Counted from the first letter of the stretch, positions 35,581 to 44,581 are shown. The stretch: 64,000 nucleotides of DNA from Pseudokordiimonas caeni (GCF_026719705.1 NZ_JAPPRR010000001.1:1527255-1591254), one strand, 5' to 3'. The notes: generated from the sequence alone by a model not told the origin. Numbers and translations are program-made.

Positions 35581-36372
35581 ATGAGAATTGGCAAGCAGGA
35601 CCAGCCCTTCAGTGCCATCTGCACCTCGGACGCCGATAGCATCACGGTGCGTGGCAAGGATCTTGTCGGCGAGCTTATCGGCAAGACTGACTTTACCACC
35701 TATTTCTGGTTTCTGGTGACCGGGCATATGCCGACGGCGGAACAGCGTTTCTTCGCCGATGCCGTGCTCCTGTCCATTGCCGAACACGGACTGGTGCCAA
35801 GCGTGGTCGCCGCCCGCATGACCTATGCCGCCGCGCCCGAGGCATTCCAAGGTGCTGTCGCTGCCGGGCTTCTGGGGTGCGGTTCGGTGGTGCTTGGCAG
35901 TGCCGAGGTCACCGGCCGCTTCATCGCGGGCCTTGTCGCCGAAGTGCAAGAGAAAGGCATCAGCGAGGCAGAGGCTGCCGTTGCCGGTGTGCAAGCGTTG
36001 AGGGCTGAACGCAAGGCGATCCCAGGCTTTGGTCATCCGCAGCATTCAGGCGGCGACCCGCGCGCAAACCTGCTTCTGTCCCTCGCTCGCGAGCGCGGCG
36101 CTGCCGGCGCGCACATCACCATGCTGATGGCCGTTCAGAAGGCGATCCCTGAAGTCATCGGCCGCGACCTGCCGATCAATGTGAACGGTGCGATCCCGAC
36201 CGTGATGCTGGATGTGGGCTTCCCGCTGGAGGCGCTCAAGGGCATCTCGCTTCTTGCGCGTACCGCAAGCCTGATCGGCCATCTGCAGGAAGAAGCAACC
36301 CGTCCCATCGGTTTTGTCCTCTCCGGCAAGGCGGCGGAAGCCATCACCTACGACGGCCCGACAGGCGCCTGA
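35581..36372 (+). CDS. Citryl-CoA-lyase-like / short citrate-synthase-superfamily protein
   Basis: 263 residues from the ATG at 35581 (AAAGGGAGA before it); in-frame upstream codons to 35551 are unlikely. It belongs to the citrate synthase superfamily but has the short length of citryl-CoA lyase and of the lyase end of ATP-citrate lyase rather than the roughly 400 residues of citrate synthase. Active-site segments are present: IPGFGHPQHSGGDPRANLLL (catalytic His and DPR) and the second helix region NVNGAIPTVMLDVGFP with aspartate. Expected chemistry is reversible Claisen cleavage of a 3-hydroxy-3-carboxyacyl-CoA. With the divergent CoA transferase it forms an activate-then-cleave pair; the actual acid is unknown. 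Confidence 0.85.
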   Translation: MRIGKQDQPFSAICTSDADSITVRGKDLVGELIGKTDFTTYFWFLVTGHMPTAEQRFFADAVLLSIAEHGLVPSVVAARMTYAAAPEAFQGAVAAGLLGCGSVVLGSAEVTGRFIAGLVAEVQEKGISEAEAAVAGVQALRAERKAIPGFGHPQHSGGDPRANLLLSLARERGAAGAHITMLMAVQKAIPEVIGRDLPINVNGAIPTVMLDVGFPLEALKGISLLARTASLIGHLQEEATRPIGFVLSGKAAEAITYDGPTGA

Positions 36373-36400
36373 TCTCCCTCGGCATGCCGGGAAACTGGTG

Positions 36401-36436
36401 ACGCCAGCCCCACCTCGGGGCGGGCGTTTTCTTTTT
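36401..36436 (+). terminator. Terminator after the lyase-like gene
   Basis: Stem ACGCC-A-GCCCC (36401-36411) with GGGGC-G-GGCGT (36417-36427), ten pairs with a single A-G mismatch, 5-base loop ACCTC, followed by TTTCTTTTT to 36436. It separates the lyase-like transcript from the TonB receptor promoter. Confidence 0.8.
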
Positions 36437-36461
36437 GGCGATCGAGCCGTCTCGGAAAAAC

Positions 36462-36493
36462 TTCGTAAATCGAACTTGACTTCGATAATCGAA
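36462..36493. promoter_or_regulatory. Tandem IclR-type operators upstream of the module C TonB receptor
   Basis: TTCGTAAATCGAA (36462-36474) and TTCGATAATCGAA (36481-36493), starts 19 bp apart, located 120 bases before the receptor ATG. The second copy differs from the first copy of the 35514 pair by a single central base. Confidence 0.85.
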
Positions 36494-36612
36494 AAACTTA
36501 GCTTTTCCATCAACCGCACGTGTCGATCATGGGGAGACCTGTCTCTTGGGGAAGGGACAGCCCGCAGACAGTCGGGTCGCCTGTGCGTTGGGGAAATGAC
36601 AGGGAGGGAATC

Positions 36613-38823
36613 ATGGGAAGCTTTGGAATTCGTCGGCCATATCTGGCCGGAACGTCCCTGCTGGCACTGACAGCAGGCCTTTTGAGTGTGCCAACCACTG
36701 CCGCGCTGGCGCAGGAAAGTGCGAGCGATGATGGCGGCATGGTACTCGAGGAAATCACCGTCACCTCGCGGCGCCGGTCGGAAAGCCTGCAAAGTGTGCC
36801 GGCTGCCGTCACCGCCTTTTCCTCGCAGACAATTGAGGACGCGGGCATCGAACGCCCTTCCGACTTCGTGGCGCTGACCCCGAACGTGACGCTCGTTGAA
36901 ACCCAGAATGCGGGATCGAGCTTCATCGTCATCCGCGGTGTTTCGCAAGCCCGCAACAGCGAGCCTTCGGTTGCCGTGATCATCGACGGCGTGCAACAGG
37001 TGAACCCCGCGCAGTTCAATCAGGAACTTTTCGATATCGAACAGATCGAGGTCCTGAAGGGCCCGCAAGGTGCCCTTTATGGCCGCAACGCGATCGGCGG
37101 CGCCATCGTGGTCACCACAAAACAGCCGTCAGACGAGCTTGAAGGCAAGGTGAAGGTCGGCATGGATTCCGGCCCAGGCTACAAGGCGCAGGCTTCGATC
37201 AGCGGGCCGGTCGGCCAGTCCGATACGCTCAAGTTCCGCCTCGCCGGTTCTTTCATGGACACCGACGGCTATATCAACAACGAATATCTGGACGAGGAAG
37301 CCGATCCCTATAAGGATTTCAGCCTGCGCGGCATGCTGACATGGCAGGCGAGCGAACGCTTCCAGATGGACTTGCGCGGCTCGATGTCCGAGCTTCGCAC
37401 CCAGGCCTTCTACTATAATATCGTTGCCGATGTGAACGATACGAGCCTGCCGGTGCGCGTGAACAATGCCGGGCAGAACGACCGCGACATGTATACCCTT
37501 TCGCTGCGCATGAATTACGATGCAGACTGGGGCACCTTCACCTCGGTCAGCGCCTACGACAAGCTTGAGGAAATCCTCACCGGCGACGCCTTCAACTTCC
37601 TGCCGATTGAGGAATCTTTCTTTTACGGCTTTCTTGGCTTCGACATGAACCAGAGCCAGTATCTGGACGTGGAGGCATGGAGCCAGGAACTGCGGCTGAC
37701 GTCGAATTCCGACCAGCGGCTGCGCTGGATCGTCGGCGCCTATTTCATCGGCACCGATCGCTATATCTCCACCGGCAACATGGTGGATACGGGGCAAGGC
37801 GTCTTCCCGGTCTACCGCGAACCAAGCACCAATCCGATCAACCCGCAAGCCACCTTCCTCGCCGACTCCCAGGACAATTTCGCCTGGGCCGTTTTCGGCG
37901 ACGTGACCTATGACATCACAGACGACCTGGAGATCGATCTTTCCCTGCGTTACGACCATGACAAGCGCGAGCAGACGACCCTGACGCCAACGCAGTATCT
38001 GCCGAACGTGCCCGGCTTCCCCGCAGGCGCCACCGGCGATGTGCGCGACCGGTCTTTCAGCGAATGGCAGCCAAAGGTGACCTTGCGTTACAATGTATCG
38101 GATGATGTCAGCCTTTATGCGGGCTACAGCACCGGCTTCCGCTCCGGCGGTTTCAACCAGACGGGCGTTGGCGCCGTTGCTTTCTCGAACGGCATCGTTG
38201 GTGTGAACGATATTTTCGAAGCCGAAGTCGCCAAAACCTTCGAGGCCGGCGTGAAATCGAGCCTCATGGACCGGATGATGACGCTGAACGCCAGCGTCTT
38301 CACCACCAAGTCCGAGAACAGCTATTTCTTCGTCTTCCTTGCCGCCAACTCCACGCAGAACCTCGGCAACGTGCCAGAGGCGCGCCTGACCGGCTTCGAA
38401 CTTGAAGGCACGCTGCGCCCGATGGCCGGGCTGGACCTGAATTTCGGCCTTGGCTACACCGACAGCAAGATCAAGGACTTCGAAAACCCGGCCTATATCG
38501 GCAACGAGGTGCCGGTGCTGTCGCGCTACACGCTCAACCTTGGTGCCCAGTATCACTGGGACATCACCGACGATGTGCGCGGGATCATGCGGGTGGATTA
38601 CCAGCGCATCGGCAAGACCTTCTGGGATGTGGAAAATTCCACCGTTCGCCGGCCGGTCGACCTTGTGGACGCGCGCATCGGGGTTGAGTGGAACGACTGG
38701 TCGCTGACGGCTTGGGCTCGCAACCTGTTCGATGAGCGCTATAATGCCGAATATTCGCCGGGCGGCTTCGTCTTCAAAGCCAAGCCTGCCCGTTACGGGA
38801 TCGAGCTCAGCAAGCGTTTCTGA
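36613..38823 (+). CDS. TonB-dependent outer-membrane receptor (module C)
   Basis: 736 residues from the ATG at 36613, preceded by AGGGAGGGAA; the frame opens earlier at 36520 without support. Signal peptide ends at AALAQE; TonB-box-like [17 protein letters not shown] follows, then plug ([19 protein letters not shown]) and barrel ending in IELSKRF. It has its own tandem IclR-type operators and a strong terminator, so it is controlled with the VOC, hydrolase, CoA-transferase and lyase genes and probably takes up their substrate. Confidence 0.93.
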   Translation: MGSFGIRRPYLAGTSLLALTAGLLSVPTTAALAQESASDDGGMVLEEITVTSRRRSESLQSVPAAVTAFSSQTIEDAGIERPSDFVALTPNVTLVETQNAGSSFIVIRGVSQARNSEPSVAVIIDGVQQVNPAQFNQELFDIEQIEVLKGPQGALYGRNAIGGAIVVTTKQPSDELEGKVKVGMDSGPGYKAQASISGPVGQSDTLKFRLAGSFMDTDGYINNEYLDEEADPYKDFSLRGMLTWQASERFQMDLRGSMSELRTQAFYYNIVADVNDTSLPVRVNNAGQNDRDMYTLSLRMNYDADWGTFTSVSAYDKLEEILTGDAFNFLPIEESFFYGFLGFDMNQSQYLDVEAWSQELRLTSNSDQRLRWIVGAYFIGTDRYISTGNMVDTGQGVFPVYREPSTNPINPQATFLADSQDNFAWAVFGDVTYDITDDLEIDLSLRYDHDKREQTTLTPTQYLPNVPGFPAGATGDVRDRSFSEWQPKVTLRYNVSDDVSLYAGYSTGFRSGGFNQTGVGAVAFSNGIVGVNDIFEAEVAKTFEAGVKSSLMDRMMTLNASVFTTKSENSYFFVFLAANSTQNLGNVPEARLTGFELEGTLRPMAGLDLNFGLGYTDSKIKDFENPAYIGNEVPVLSRYTLNLGAQYHWDITDDVRGIMRVDYQRIGKTFWDVENSTVRRPVDLVDARIGVEWNDWSLTAWARNLFDERYNAEYSPGGFVFKAKPARYGIELSKRF

Positions 38824-38838
38824 GCCTCCGCCTCTGAT

Positions 38839-38876
38839 CGAGGGCGCCGACCGTTCCCGTGGCGCCCTCGTTTTTT
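38839..38876 (+). terminator. Terminator or attenuator between TonB receptor and wrbA
   Basis: Perfect 10-bp stem CGAGGGCGCC (38839-38848) with GGCGCCCTCG (38861-38870), 12-base loop, followed by TTTTTT (38871-38876). Only 23 bases separate it from the wrbA ATG, too few for a separate promoter downstream, so wrbA must be read through it or started from within it. Confidence 0.9.
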
Positions 38877-38899
38877 ATCCAGCAACCGACAAGGAGCAG

Positions 38900-39505
38900 A
38901 TGATGGCCCGCATTCTGGTACTTTACTATTCAAGCTACGGACATATCGAGACCATGGCGAATGCCGTGGCCGAAGGCGTGCGCGAGGTGAAGGGCGCCGA
39001 GGTGGTCGTCAAGCGCGTGCCGGAACTGGTGCCGGATGAAGTCGCCAAGGGTGCAGGCATGAAGCTCGACCAAGAGGCACCCTATGCCGAACCCGGCGAG
39101 CTGGCCGACTATGATGCCATCATCTTCGGCACGCCGACCCGTTTTGGCAACATGGCAGCCCAGATGCGCAACTTCCTTGACCAGACCGGCGGCCTTTGGG
39201 TCAAGGGCGCGCTGATCGGCAAGGTCGGCAGCGTCTTCACCTCCACCGCCAGCCAGCATGGCGGGCAGGAAACCACCATCACCTCGTTCCATACCACGCT
39301 TCTGCACCATGGCATGGTGATCGTCGGCCTGCCCTACAGCTTCGCCGGCAACGCCATCATGACGGAAGTGAGCGGCGGCACCCCCTACGGCGCCAGCACA
39401 CTCGCCGGGGCCGACGGCAGCCGCAAGCCCAGCGAAAACGAGCTCGCGGGCGCCCGCTTCCAGGGCCGCCACGTGGCCGAGATCGCCAAAAAGCTTGCAA
39501 GCTGA
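38900..39505 (+). CDS. wrbA: NAD(P)H:quinone oxidoreductase, WrbA type
   Basis: 201-residue flavodoxin-fold FMN protein that reduces quinones to hydroquinones by two-electron transfer. Features: [22 protein letters not shown] (FMN phosphate loop), [41 protein letters not shown], and [21 protein letters not shown] near the C-terminus, all standard for WrbA at normal length. AAGGAG precedes the ATG. Next to a ring-cleavage-like VOC protein it may keep a quinone or hydroquinone intermediate reduced. Confidence 0.94.
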   Translation: MMARILVLYYSSYGHIETMANAVAEGVREVKGAEVVVKRVPELVPDEVAKGAGMKLDQEAPYAEPGELADYDAIIFGTPTRFGNMAAQMRNFLDQTGGLWVKGALIGKVGSVFTSTASQHGGQETTITSFHTTLLHHGMVIVGLPYSFAGNAIMTEVSGGTPYGASTLAGADGSRKPSENELAGARFQGRHVAEIAKKLAS

Positions 39506-39596
39506 GCCACAGAAGGTCGCATTCTTCGGCCTACGGGCACGACGCCCTGCTTTACCTTGCGTGCAGAACCACGCATCCTAGGTGCAGGGATAAGTC

Positions 39597-40214
39597 ATGT
39601 CAGGACTGCAAGGAACAATGGCCAACGAACCGGCATTCACTCTCCCCGGCATCATACTGGCTGGCGGACAGTCGGCACGCATGGGCGGCGCGGACAAGGC
39701 GCTCGCGCAAATCGGCAACGAACGCATGATTGATCTGGTGCAGCAGCGCCTTGCCGGTCAAGTTGACGAGATTCTGATTTCCGGGGACGATGACCGCGGT
39801 ACCGGACTTTCCTGCATAAGAGACCACCCGGACGGCCCCAAGGGGCCGGCGGCCGGGCTCTTCGCTGCCTGGGCGCGGCTGAGTGCGGATCAACCTGCTG
39901 CTCGGGGATTCATCACCGTCCCGGTGGACGGGCCATGCTTCCCGGCCGACCTGGCCGCGCGGCTGAGCGCCAGTGGTGCGCCGGCAATCGCCGCCGACGA
40001 GGCCGGCACGCATCCGACCTTCGGCTATTGGCCGATCGCTGCACTCGGGAGCATCTGGCCGACGCTGGACCTTTCCCGGTCCCTCTCCCTCCACCACCTC
40101 GCCCGGATGATCGGTGCGTCAGAGGTGCGATGGCCGGGCAGTGACAGCTTCGTCAATATCAACACACCCGAGGAGCTTGCCGCCATGCGGCATCGGCGCA
40201 AAGCCGGCGCCTGA
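39597..40214 (+). CDS. mobA: Molybdenum cofactor guanylyltransferase
   Basis: Attaches GMP to molybdopterin to make the bis-MGD cofactor needed by NasA and NarG; 205 residues. Signature: GIILAGGQSARMGGADKALA (nucleotide-binding loop and Lys), FITVPVDGPCFPADLAARL and FVNINTPEELA at the C-terminus. ATG at 39597 has no strong ribosome-binding site; the ATG at 39618 is an alternative. Its 3' end overlaps the end of the convergent decarboxylase gene by 96 bases. Confidence 0.92.
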   Translation: MSGLQGTMANEPAFTLPGIILAGGQSARMGGADKALAQIGNERMIDLVQQRLAGQVDEILISGDDDRGTGLSCIRDHPDGPKGPAAGLFAAWARLSADQPAARGFITVPVDGPCFPADLAARLSASGAPAIAADEAGTHPTFGYWPIAALGSIWPTLDLSRSLSLHHLARMIGASEVRWPGSDSFVNINTPEELAAMRHRRKAGA

Positions 40215-41972
40215 TACGCCGCTATAGTGTGCGGCGAGTTCTTCGACGAACGCGGGCACTAGCTGTGCCCGAACCTCTGCGTTCGCCCAGAAGGGGTTCA
40301 TGAAAACACAGCGCAGCAACACCATCGCCTCCGCGTCCACTGCCCCGCCGATTTCGGCCATATGCGCCGCGATGAGCTTTTCATAGCTTTCCAGTGAAAG
40401 GCTCGTCTTCGATACCGAAAAATGCGGGCTCGCCACGAATTTCCTGAAAACCGCTTCGGTCCGCCGGTTGGCTTCAGTGAGCGACATACCGGGCTCAGCC
40501 AGATTGAAGCAGAGGATATTGGTATCCAGCGGCCTGAGGGGCCGCACAAAGGGCAGTGAGGCCGCAAGGGTGGCCGCGAACAGCCGGCAGTTTTCAATCG
40601 TAGAGGCGATGATCTCGCCGAATCCCTCGGGGCCGAAACCGATGGCCTCCGATGTCAGCCACACCGCCGTCGCCCCGGCCGCCGACCGCGACCCTTCAAG
40701 CGTATAGGCCCAAACGCTGGCCCCGAGGTCGGCGCGGTCTAGGTAGGGCGCATGGAAGGAAGACACGGAATAGGCTTCCCGGTCCCGCGCCAGGAAGGCA
40801 CCGCAACTATAGGGCACATAGCCGAGCTTGTGGGGATCAAGGGTAATCGACTGCACCCGGCCAAGCGCTGAGAGCGCCGCCCGGACCTCGGGCACCAGCA
40901 GATTCTCCGCCGCCCCGCCGAGAAGGCTCGCGAAAAAGCCCCCGTAGGCTGCGTCCACATGGTGCCAGATATCATGCCCTCGCGCTGCTTTCCGCTCGTC
41001 CAGCAGGTCCTGAACCCTGTCCACGGGGTCCACTTCGCCCGCCTCCGTGGTGCCCGCCACCGACACCACCATCAGCACCGGTCGTCCTTCCTTTTCTGCC
41101 TTGTTGAGGAGGTCCGCGAGTGCCGTCACATCGGTGCGGCCCGCGGCATCAAGCGGCACGGTCCAGAAGGCCCTTTCCCCGAACCCGAAGACGCTGACCC
41201 CCTTGAGCCATGAGAAATGCTTGTTGCCGGGCACCAGAACGACCGGCCCCTTGTAGGGTGATCCGGCATGCGCGGAGATGAGCGACGCGGCCTCGAACGG
41301 ATTGCTGGCGACAAGGCTATAGTGGCGGGTTTTCGTCTCGTCGACCCCATACAGGGCGACCAGTTCGAAATAGCGCTTCCAGCCCATGTGGGCGCTCGCG
41401 AACACATCAAGCGGTACGCTGTGCTCCTCGGCCAGATAAAGCGCCAGGCTCAGCCAGTGATCGAGCCGGAAACGCGCACGCCAGATCGCTTCGAAATTCG
41501 CGACCGTCCCGCCGGACGTGAAATGGCCACAAGCCTCGGCAGGGCCATAGCCAACCATACTGGCGAGGGCTGCAATCGCTTCGGCTTCAAGCACAGACGT
41601 GACCTTTGAAACTTCTTTCGACGTATTATTCGGATTGTGCAGGAGCGCCGAAAAATGCCCGAGAAGCGCCGGCATGCTCATTTCCGAAACCATATGGCCG
41701 ATATAACGCGGCGTATGCTTCGGCACCTCGTCCCGCAGTATATCGGTCAGGCGGGTGATCTGGCGGGCCAGCCTTTCGCGCTGCTGCAGAAAGGGCACCG
41801 AGACGCGTTCGTCATAGGGGATCGCCTCAGGATCATTCGGGAAAAGGTCCCGGCGCCAGCCGAACCAGCTATCGAGGATGGCCTGCATTTCGGACCGCAG
41901 CCATGCCTCGTTTTCGGAACGGGGCCCAAGGAAACAGGCATTCATGCGGGATAGATGGTCGAGATCGGTCAT
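40119..41972 (-). CDS. Pyridoxal-phosphate-dependent group II decarboxylase
   Basis: 617 residues; a glutamate/aromatic-amino-acid decarboxylase-fold protein. PLP-site features: CGHFTSGGTVANFEAIWRAR, WHHVDAAYGGFF (cofactor Asp) and the lysine in ITLDPHKLGYVPYSCGAFL. Residues 1-110 form an extended N-terminal region ending in ...MSMPALLGHF. The substrate is not evident; glutamate, aspartate, tyrosine and related amines are all possible. ATG 41972 is chosen, with a TTG at 42002 possible. Its last 32 codons run antisense into mobA. It shares the promoter region of nnrS with an FNR-type box whose centre is 66 bases before its ATG. Confidence 0.85.
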   Translation of the reverse strand: MTDLDHLSRMNACFLGPRSENEAWLRSEMQAILDSWFGWRRDLFPNDPEAIPYDERVSVPFLQQRERLARQITRLTDILRDEVPKHTPRYIGHMVSEMSMPALLGHFSALLHNPNNTSKEVSKVTSVLEAEAIAALASMVGYGPAEACGHFTSGGTVANFEAIWRARFRLDHWLSLALYLAEEHSVPLDVFASAHMGWKRYFELVALYGVDETKTRHYSLVASNPFEAASLISAHAGSPYKGPVVLVPGNKHFSWLKGVSVFGFGERAFWTVPLDAAGRTDVTALADLLNKAEKEGRPVLMVVSVAGTTEAGEVDPVDRVQDLLDERKAARGHDIWHHVDAAYGGFFASLLGGAAENLLVPEVRAALSALGRVQSITLDPHKLGYVPYSCGAFLARDREAYSVSSFHAPYLDRADLGASVWAYTLEGSRSAAGATAVWLTSEAIGFGPEGFGEIIASTIENCRLFAATLAASLPFVRPLRPLDTNILCFNLAEPGMSLTEANRRTEAVFRKFVASPHFSVSKTSLSLESYEKLIAAHMAEIGGAVDAEAMVLLRCVFMNPFWANAEVRAQLVPAFVEELAAHYSGVSGAGFAPMPHGGKLLGCVDIDEAVTARPSHL

Positions 41973-42031
41973 GGTCTGCGCCTCGGGCGGGATGTTCTGC
42001 AACCACCTTAAGGCAATCGCCCGCAGACAAT

Positions 42032-42045
42032 TTGATCCGGGTCAA
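42032..42045. promoter_or_regulatory. FNR/Dnr-type box TTGATCCGGGTCAA
   Basis: 14-bp box matching TTGAT-N4-GTCAA in the divergent region between the decarboxylase and nnrS. Its centre is 64 bases before the nnrS ATG and 66 before the decarboxylase ATG, so either or both genes may be controlled. Confidence 0.78.
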
Positions 42046-42102
42046 GGAGACACGGCTCAAACCGCCGTTCCCTAGGGTTCAGGATCAATAAGGGGAAGAC
42101 CT

Positions 42103-43266
42103 ATGTCCCGACGTCGGCCGGCAGGCCCAGCCTTTTTCACCTATGGCTTCAGGCCGTTTTTCTTCAGCGCATGGGCGGCAGCCTTTCTGCTGGTCCCGGT
42201 CTGGGTCCACATCTTCCTGACAGGTGCGGAGATCGCCGGGCCGGGCCCGCTTGTCTGGCATGCGCATGAAATGATCTTCGGCTTCCTGTCGGCCGCCATC
42301 GCAGGCTTTCTCCTGACCGCCATCCCGAACTGGACGGGGCGGCTGCCGGTCGCGGGGTGGCGCCTCGCCCTCCTCTTCCTGCTGTGGCTTGCCGGGCGGG
42401 GCGTCATGCTGTCCCCCTATGCGGGTGACCTTGGCGGGGTGCTGGTCGACAGCGCCTTCCTCGTTATCTTCTCCGCCCTTGTGTGGCGGGAAATACTGGC
42501 CGGCAAGAACTGGCGCAACCTGCCGGTCTGCGTGATGGTCAGCCTTCTCGCCTGCGCCAACATCCTGTTCCATGCTGAACGCCTACTGGCCGGCGCACCG
42601 GACTACAGCCTGCGTCTCGCGCTTTCGATGGTGCTATTGCTCATCAGCCTGATCGGCGGCCGCATCATCCCGAGCTTCACGACCAACTGGCTGATCAAGG
42701 CGGGCAAACCACAGCGTCCCCGTGCTTTCAACGGGTTCGACAAACTGGTGATCGGCGCCACCGTCCTCGCCCTTGCGGGCTGGACTGCCTTTCCTGAAAA
42801 CGAACTGACGGGCAATCTTCTCGTCATTTCCGGTCTTCTGCATGCGTTGCGGATGATGCGCTGGTGCGGCTGGAAAACGACCGCCGAACCGCTCGTCTTT
42901 ATCCTGCATGCCGCATATCTCTGGATGCCCGTGGGGTTGGTGCTGGCGGGATACGGCGCCATCGCCCCGTCTGTCATCCCCGCCACCATGGGCCTGCACG
43001 CGCTGACGGCCGGCGCCATGAGCCTCATGGTCGTTGCCGTCACCACACGGGCGACACTCGGACATACCGGACGCCCGCTCGCCGCAACCCGCCCCATGAA
43101 TGTGGCCTATCTCGCACTCTTTGCGGCTGCCGTTGCCCGCACGCTCGCCCCCTTGTTCATGGGACAGTATCACATCGGGCTCGCCGTCAGTGCTGCCCTC
43201 TGGTCCTTCGCTTTTCTTGTTCTTGTCGTCTATTTCGCGCCGATGGTCTTCCGTCCGCGCCCCTGA
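42103..43266 (+). CDS. nnrS: NnrS-family membrane protein
   Basis: 387-residue integral membrane protein with about 12 hydrophobic segments. Typical NnrS features: FFTYGFRPFFFSAWAAA at the N-terminus, WHAHEMIFGFLSAAIAGFLLTAIPNWTGR with conserved histidines, GGRIIPSFTTNWL, and HALTAGAMSLMVVAVTTRATLGHTGR. NnrS proteins are haem/copper proteins tied to nitric oxide or nitrosative stress in nitrate- and nitrite-respiring bacteria. An FNR-type box precedes it and moeA follows by 10 bases, so nnrS-moeA form one unit. Confidence 0.9.
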   Translation: MSRRRPAGPAFFTYGFRPFFFSAWAAAFLLVPVWVHIFLTGAEIAGPGPLVWHAHEMIFGFLSAAIAGFLLTAIPNWTGRLPVAGWRLALLFLLWLAGRGVMLSPYAGDLGGVLVDSAFLVIFSALVWREILAGKNWRNLPVCVMVSLLACANILFHAERLLAGAPDYSLRLALSMVLLLISLIGGRIIPSFTTNWLIKAGKPQRPRAFNGFDKLVIGATVLALAGWTAFPENELTGNLLVISGLLHALRMMRWCGWKTTAEPLVFILHAAYLWMPVGLVLAGYGAIAPSVIPATMGLHALTAGAMSLMVVAVTTRATLGHTGRPLAATRPMNVAYLALFAAAVARTLAPLFMGQYHIGLAVSAALWSFAFLVLVVYFAPMVFRPRP

Positions 43267-43276
43267 AGGAGTTTCC

Positions 43277-44506
43277 ATGCTTTCCTATCCCGACGCGCTC
43301 GCCCTTGTCCTCGATCACGCCGCCCCGGCCACCCCTGTTGAACGGCCCCTTCGCGAAGCCGTCGGATGCGTCCTCGCCGGCGATCTGCATGCGAAAGCTG
43401 CCTCCCCCTCGTTCGACAATTCGGCGATGGATGGATATGCCATCCGCTCGGTCGATACGGTAGGGGCCAGTGCCGAAAAACCGGCGCGTCTGACAATATC
43501 CCGCACCTTCGCGGCAGGCGACGCCGGAACGAACGTTGCCCTGTCGGCGGGGGAAGCTGCCGGAATCATGACCGGCGCCCCCGTGCCGCCCGGCGCCGTC
43601 AGCATCATTCCCGTTGAAATGACCCAGCAGGATGGAGACACCGTCCTGATCAGTGCGCCCTACCCGGCCGAGCGCAACATCCGCCGCAAGGGCAGCGATT
43701 TTGCCGTCGGCGACCTGCTGCTCGCCGGTGGCACCTTGATCACGAGTGCCGCCATCCCGCTCCTTGCCGCTTCTGGACACGAACGGTTCCGTGTGCGCCC
43801 GCGGCCCTGTGTCTGGTGGATTTCAACCGGTCGCGAACTGGTCGACGAACCCGGACGTCAGCTCCTGCCCGGCCAGATATACAACAGCTCCGGCCCCTAC
43901 GGCGAAACCGCGCTCAGGGCGGCAGGCTGCGACTGCCTTGGCCGCACAACCGTGGGCGATGACGGCGAAAGTTTCCGCCGTGCGCTGGATACGGCGCTTG
44001 AAAGCCCGGCCGATGTTATCGTCTCCACGGGCGCTGTCTCGGTCGGCACCTATGATTTCGTGCGGGCCGAGATCGAAGCCATGGGCGCCGAGATCCTGCT
44101 TCACCGCGCCCGCGTCAAGCCGGGCAAACCAATCCTTTTCGCCAAACTGCGCGACGGCCGCCATTTCTTCGGCCTGCCGGGCAACCCGGTTTCAACGGCC
44201 ATGGGGCTGCGGATGTTTGCCGTGCCCTTCCTGCGTGCGCTCGCCGGCCTGCCGACCGAAGCGCCCGTGAAGGCTCGCCTGTCCGACGAGGTGTCGGCCA
44301 CCAAGGGGCTTACGGTGTTCCTGAAAGCGGGGCTCTTTGAAGACGACGGCAGGCTCGTCGTCACGCCCTTCGACGGGCAGGAATCCTACAAGCTGCACTC
44401 GATGGCCCTGATGAATGCCTGGATCGTCCACCCGGAAGGGGTCGAAAGCCTGAAGGGGGGCGAGATGGTGAATTGTTATCCCGCCGACCGCAGCCTGTTT
44501 GCCTGA
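43277..44506 (+). CDS. moeA: Molybdopterin molybdenumtransferase
   Basis: Inserts molybdenum into adenylylated molybdopterin; 409 residues. The ATG at 43277 has AAGGAG before it and lies 10 bases after nnrS. Domains: N-terminal MoeA_N (SFDNSAMDGYAIRS, IMTGAPVPPGAVSIIPVEMT), central MoCF-binding (WISTGRELVDEPGRQLLPGQIYNSSG; VSTGAVSVGTYDF; FFGLPGNPVS) and the C-terminal beta domain (SYKLHSMALMNAWIV). Transcribed with nnrS under an FNR-type box, tying cofactor supply to nitrate respiration. Confidence 0.95.
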   Translation: MLSYPDALALVLDHAAPATPVERPLREAVGCVLAGDLHAKAASPSFDNSAMDGYAIRSVDTVGASAEKPARLTISRTFAAGDAGTNVALSAGEAAGIMTGAPVPPGAVSIIPVEMTQQDGDTVLISAPYPAERNIRRKGSDFAVGDLLLAGGTLITSAAIPLLAASGHERFRVRPRPCVWWISTGRELVDEPGRQLLPGQIYNSSGPYGETALRAAGCDCLGRTTVGDDGESFRRALDTALESPADVIVSTGAVSVGTYDFVRAEIEAMGAEILLHRARVKPGKPILFAKLRDGRHFFGLPGNPVSTAMGLRMFAVPFLRALAGLPTEAPVKARLSDEVSATKGLTVFLKAGLFEDDGRLVVTPFDGQESYKLHSMALMNAWIVHPEGVESLKGGEMVNCYPADRSLFA

Positions 44507-44529
44507 AAGCGGACGGGCATGAATGGAAA

Positions 44530-44559
44530 AGGAGGCGGGGCTAGGGACTCCCGCCTCCT
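44530..44559. terminator. GC-rich hairpin between moeA and porin genes
   Basis: AGGAGGCGGG (44530-44539) pairs with CCCGCCTCCT (44550-44559), 10 bp with a 10-base loop, between two convergent genes. No T tract on either side, so it may act as a bidirectional hairpin or just as an mRNA 3'-end structure. Confidence 0.5.
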
Positions 44560-44581
44560 CCCACACCGGGGCTCGTCCGTC

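Noticed and set aside
37129-38556. 475-codon open frame on the minus strand
   Set aside because: Shadow of the module C TonB receptor; no motif or ribosome-binding site.
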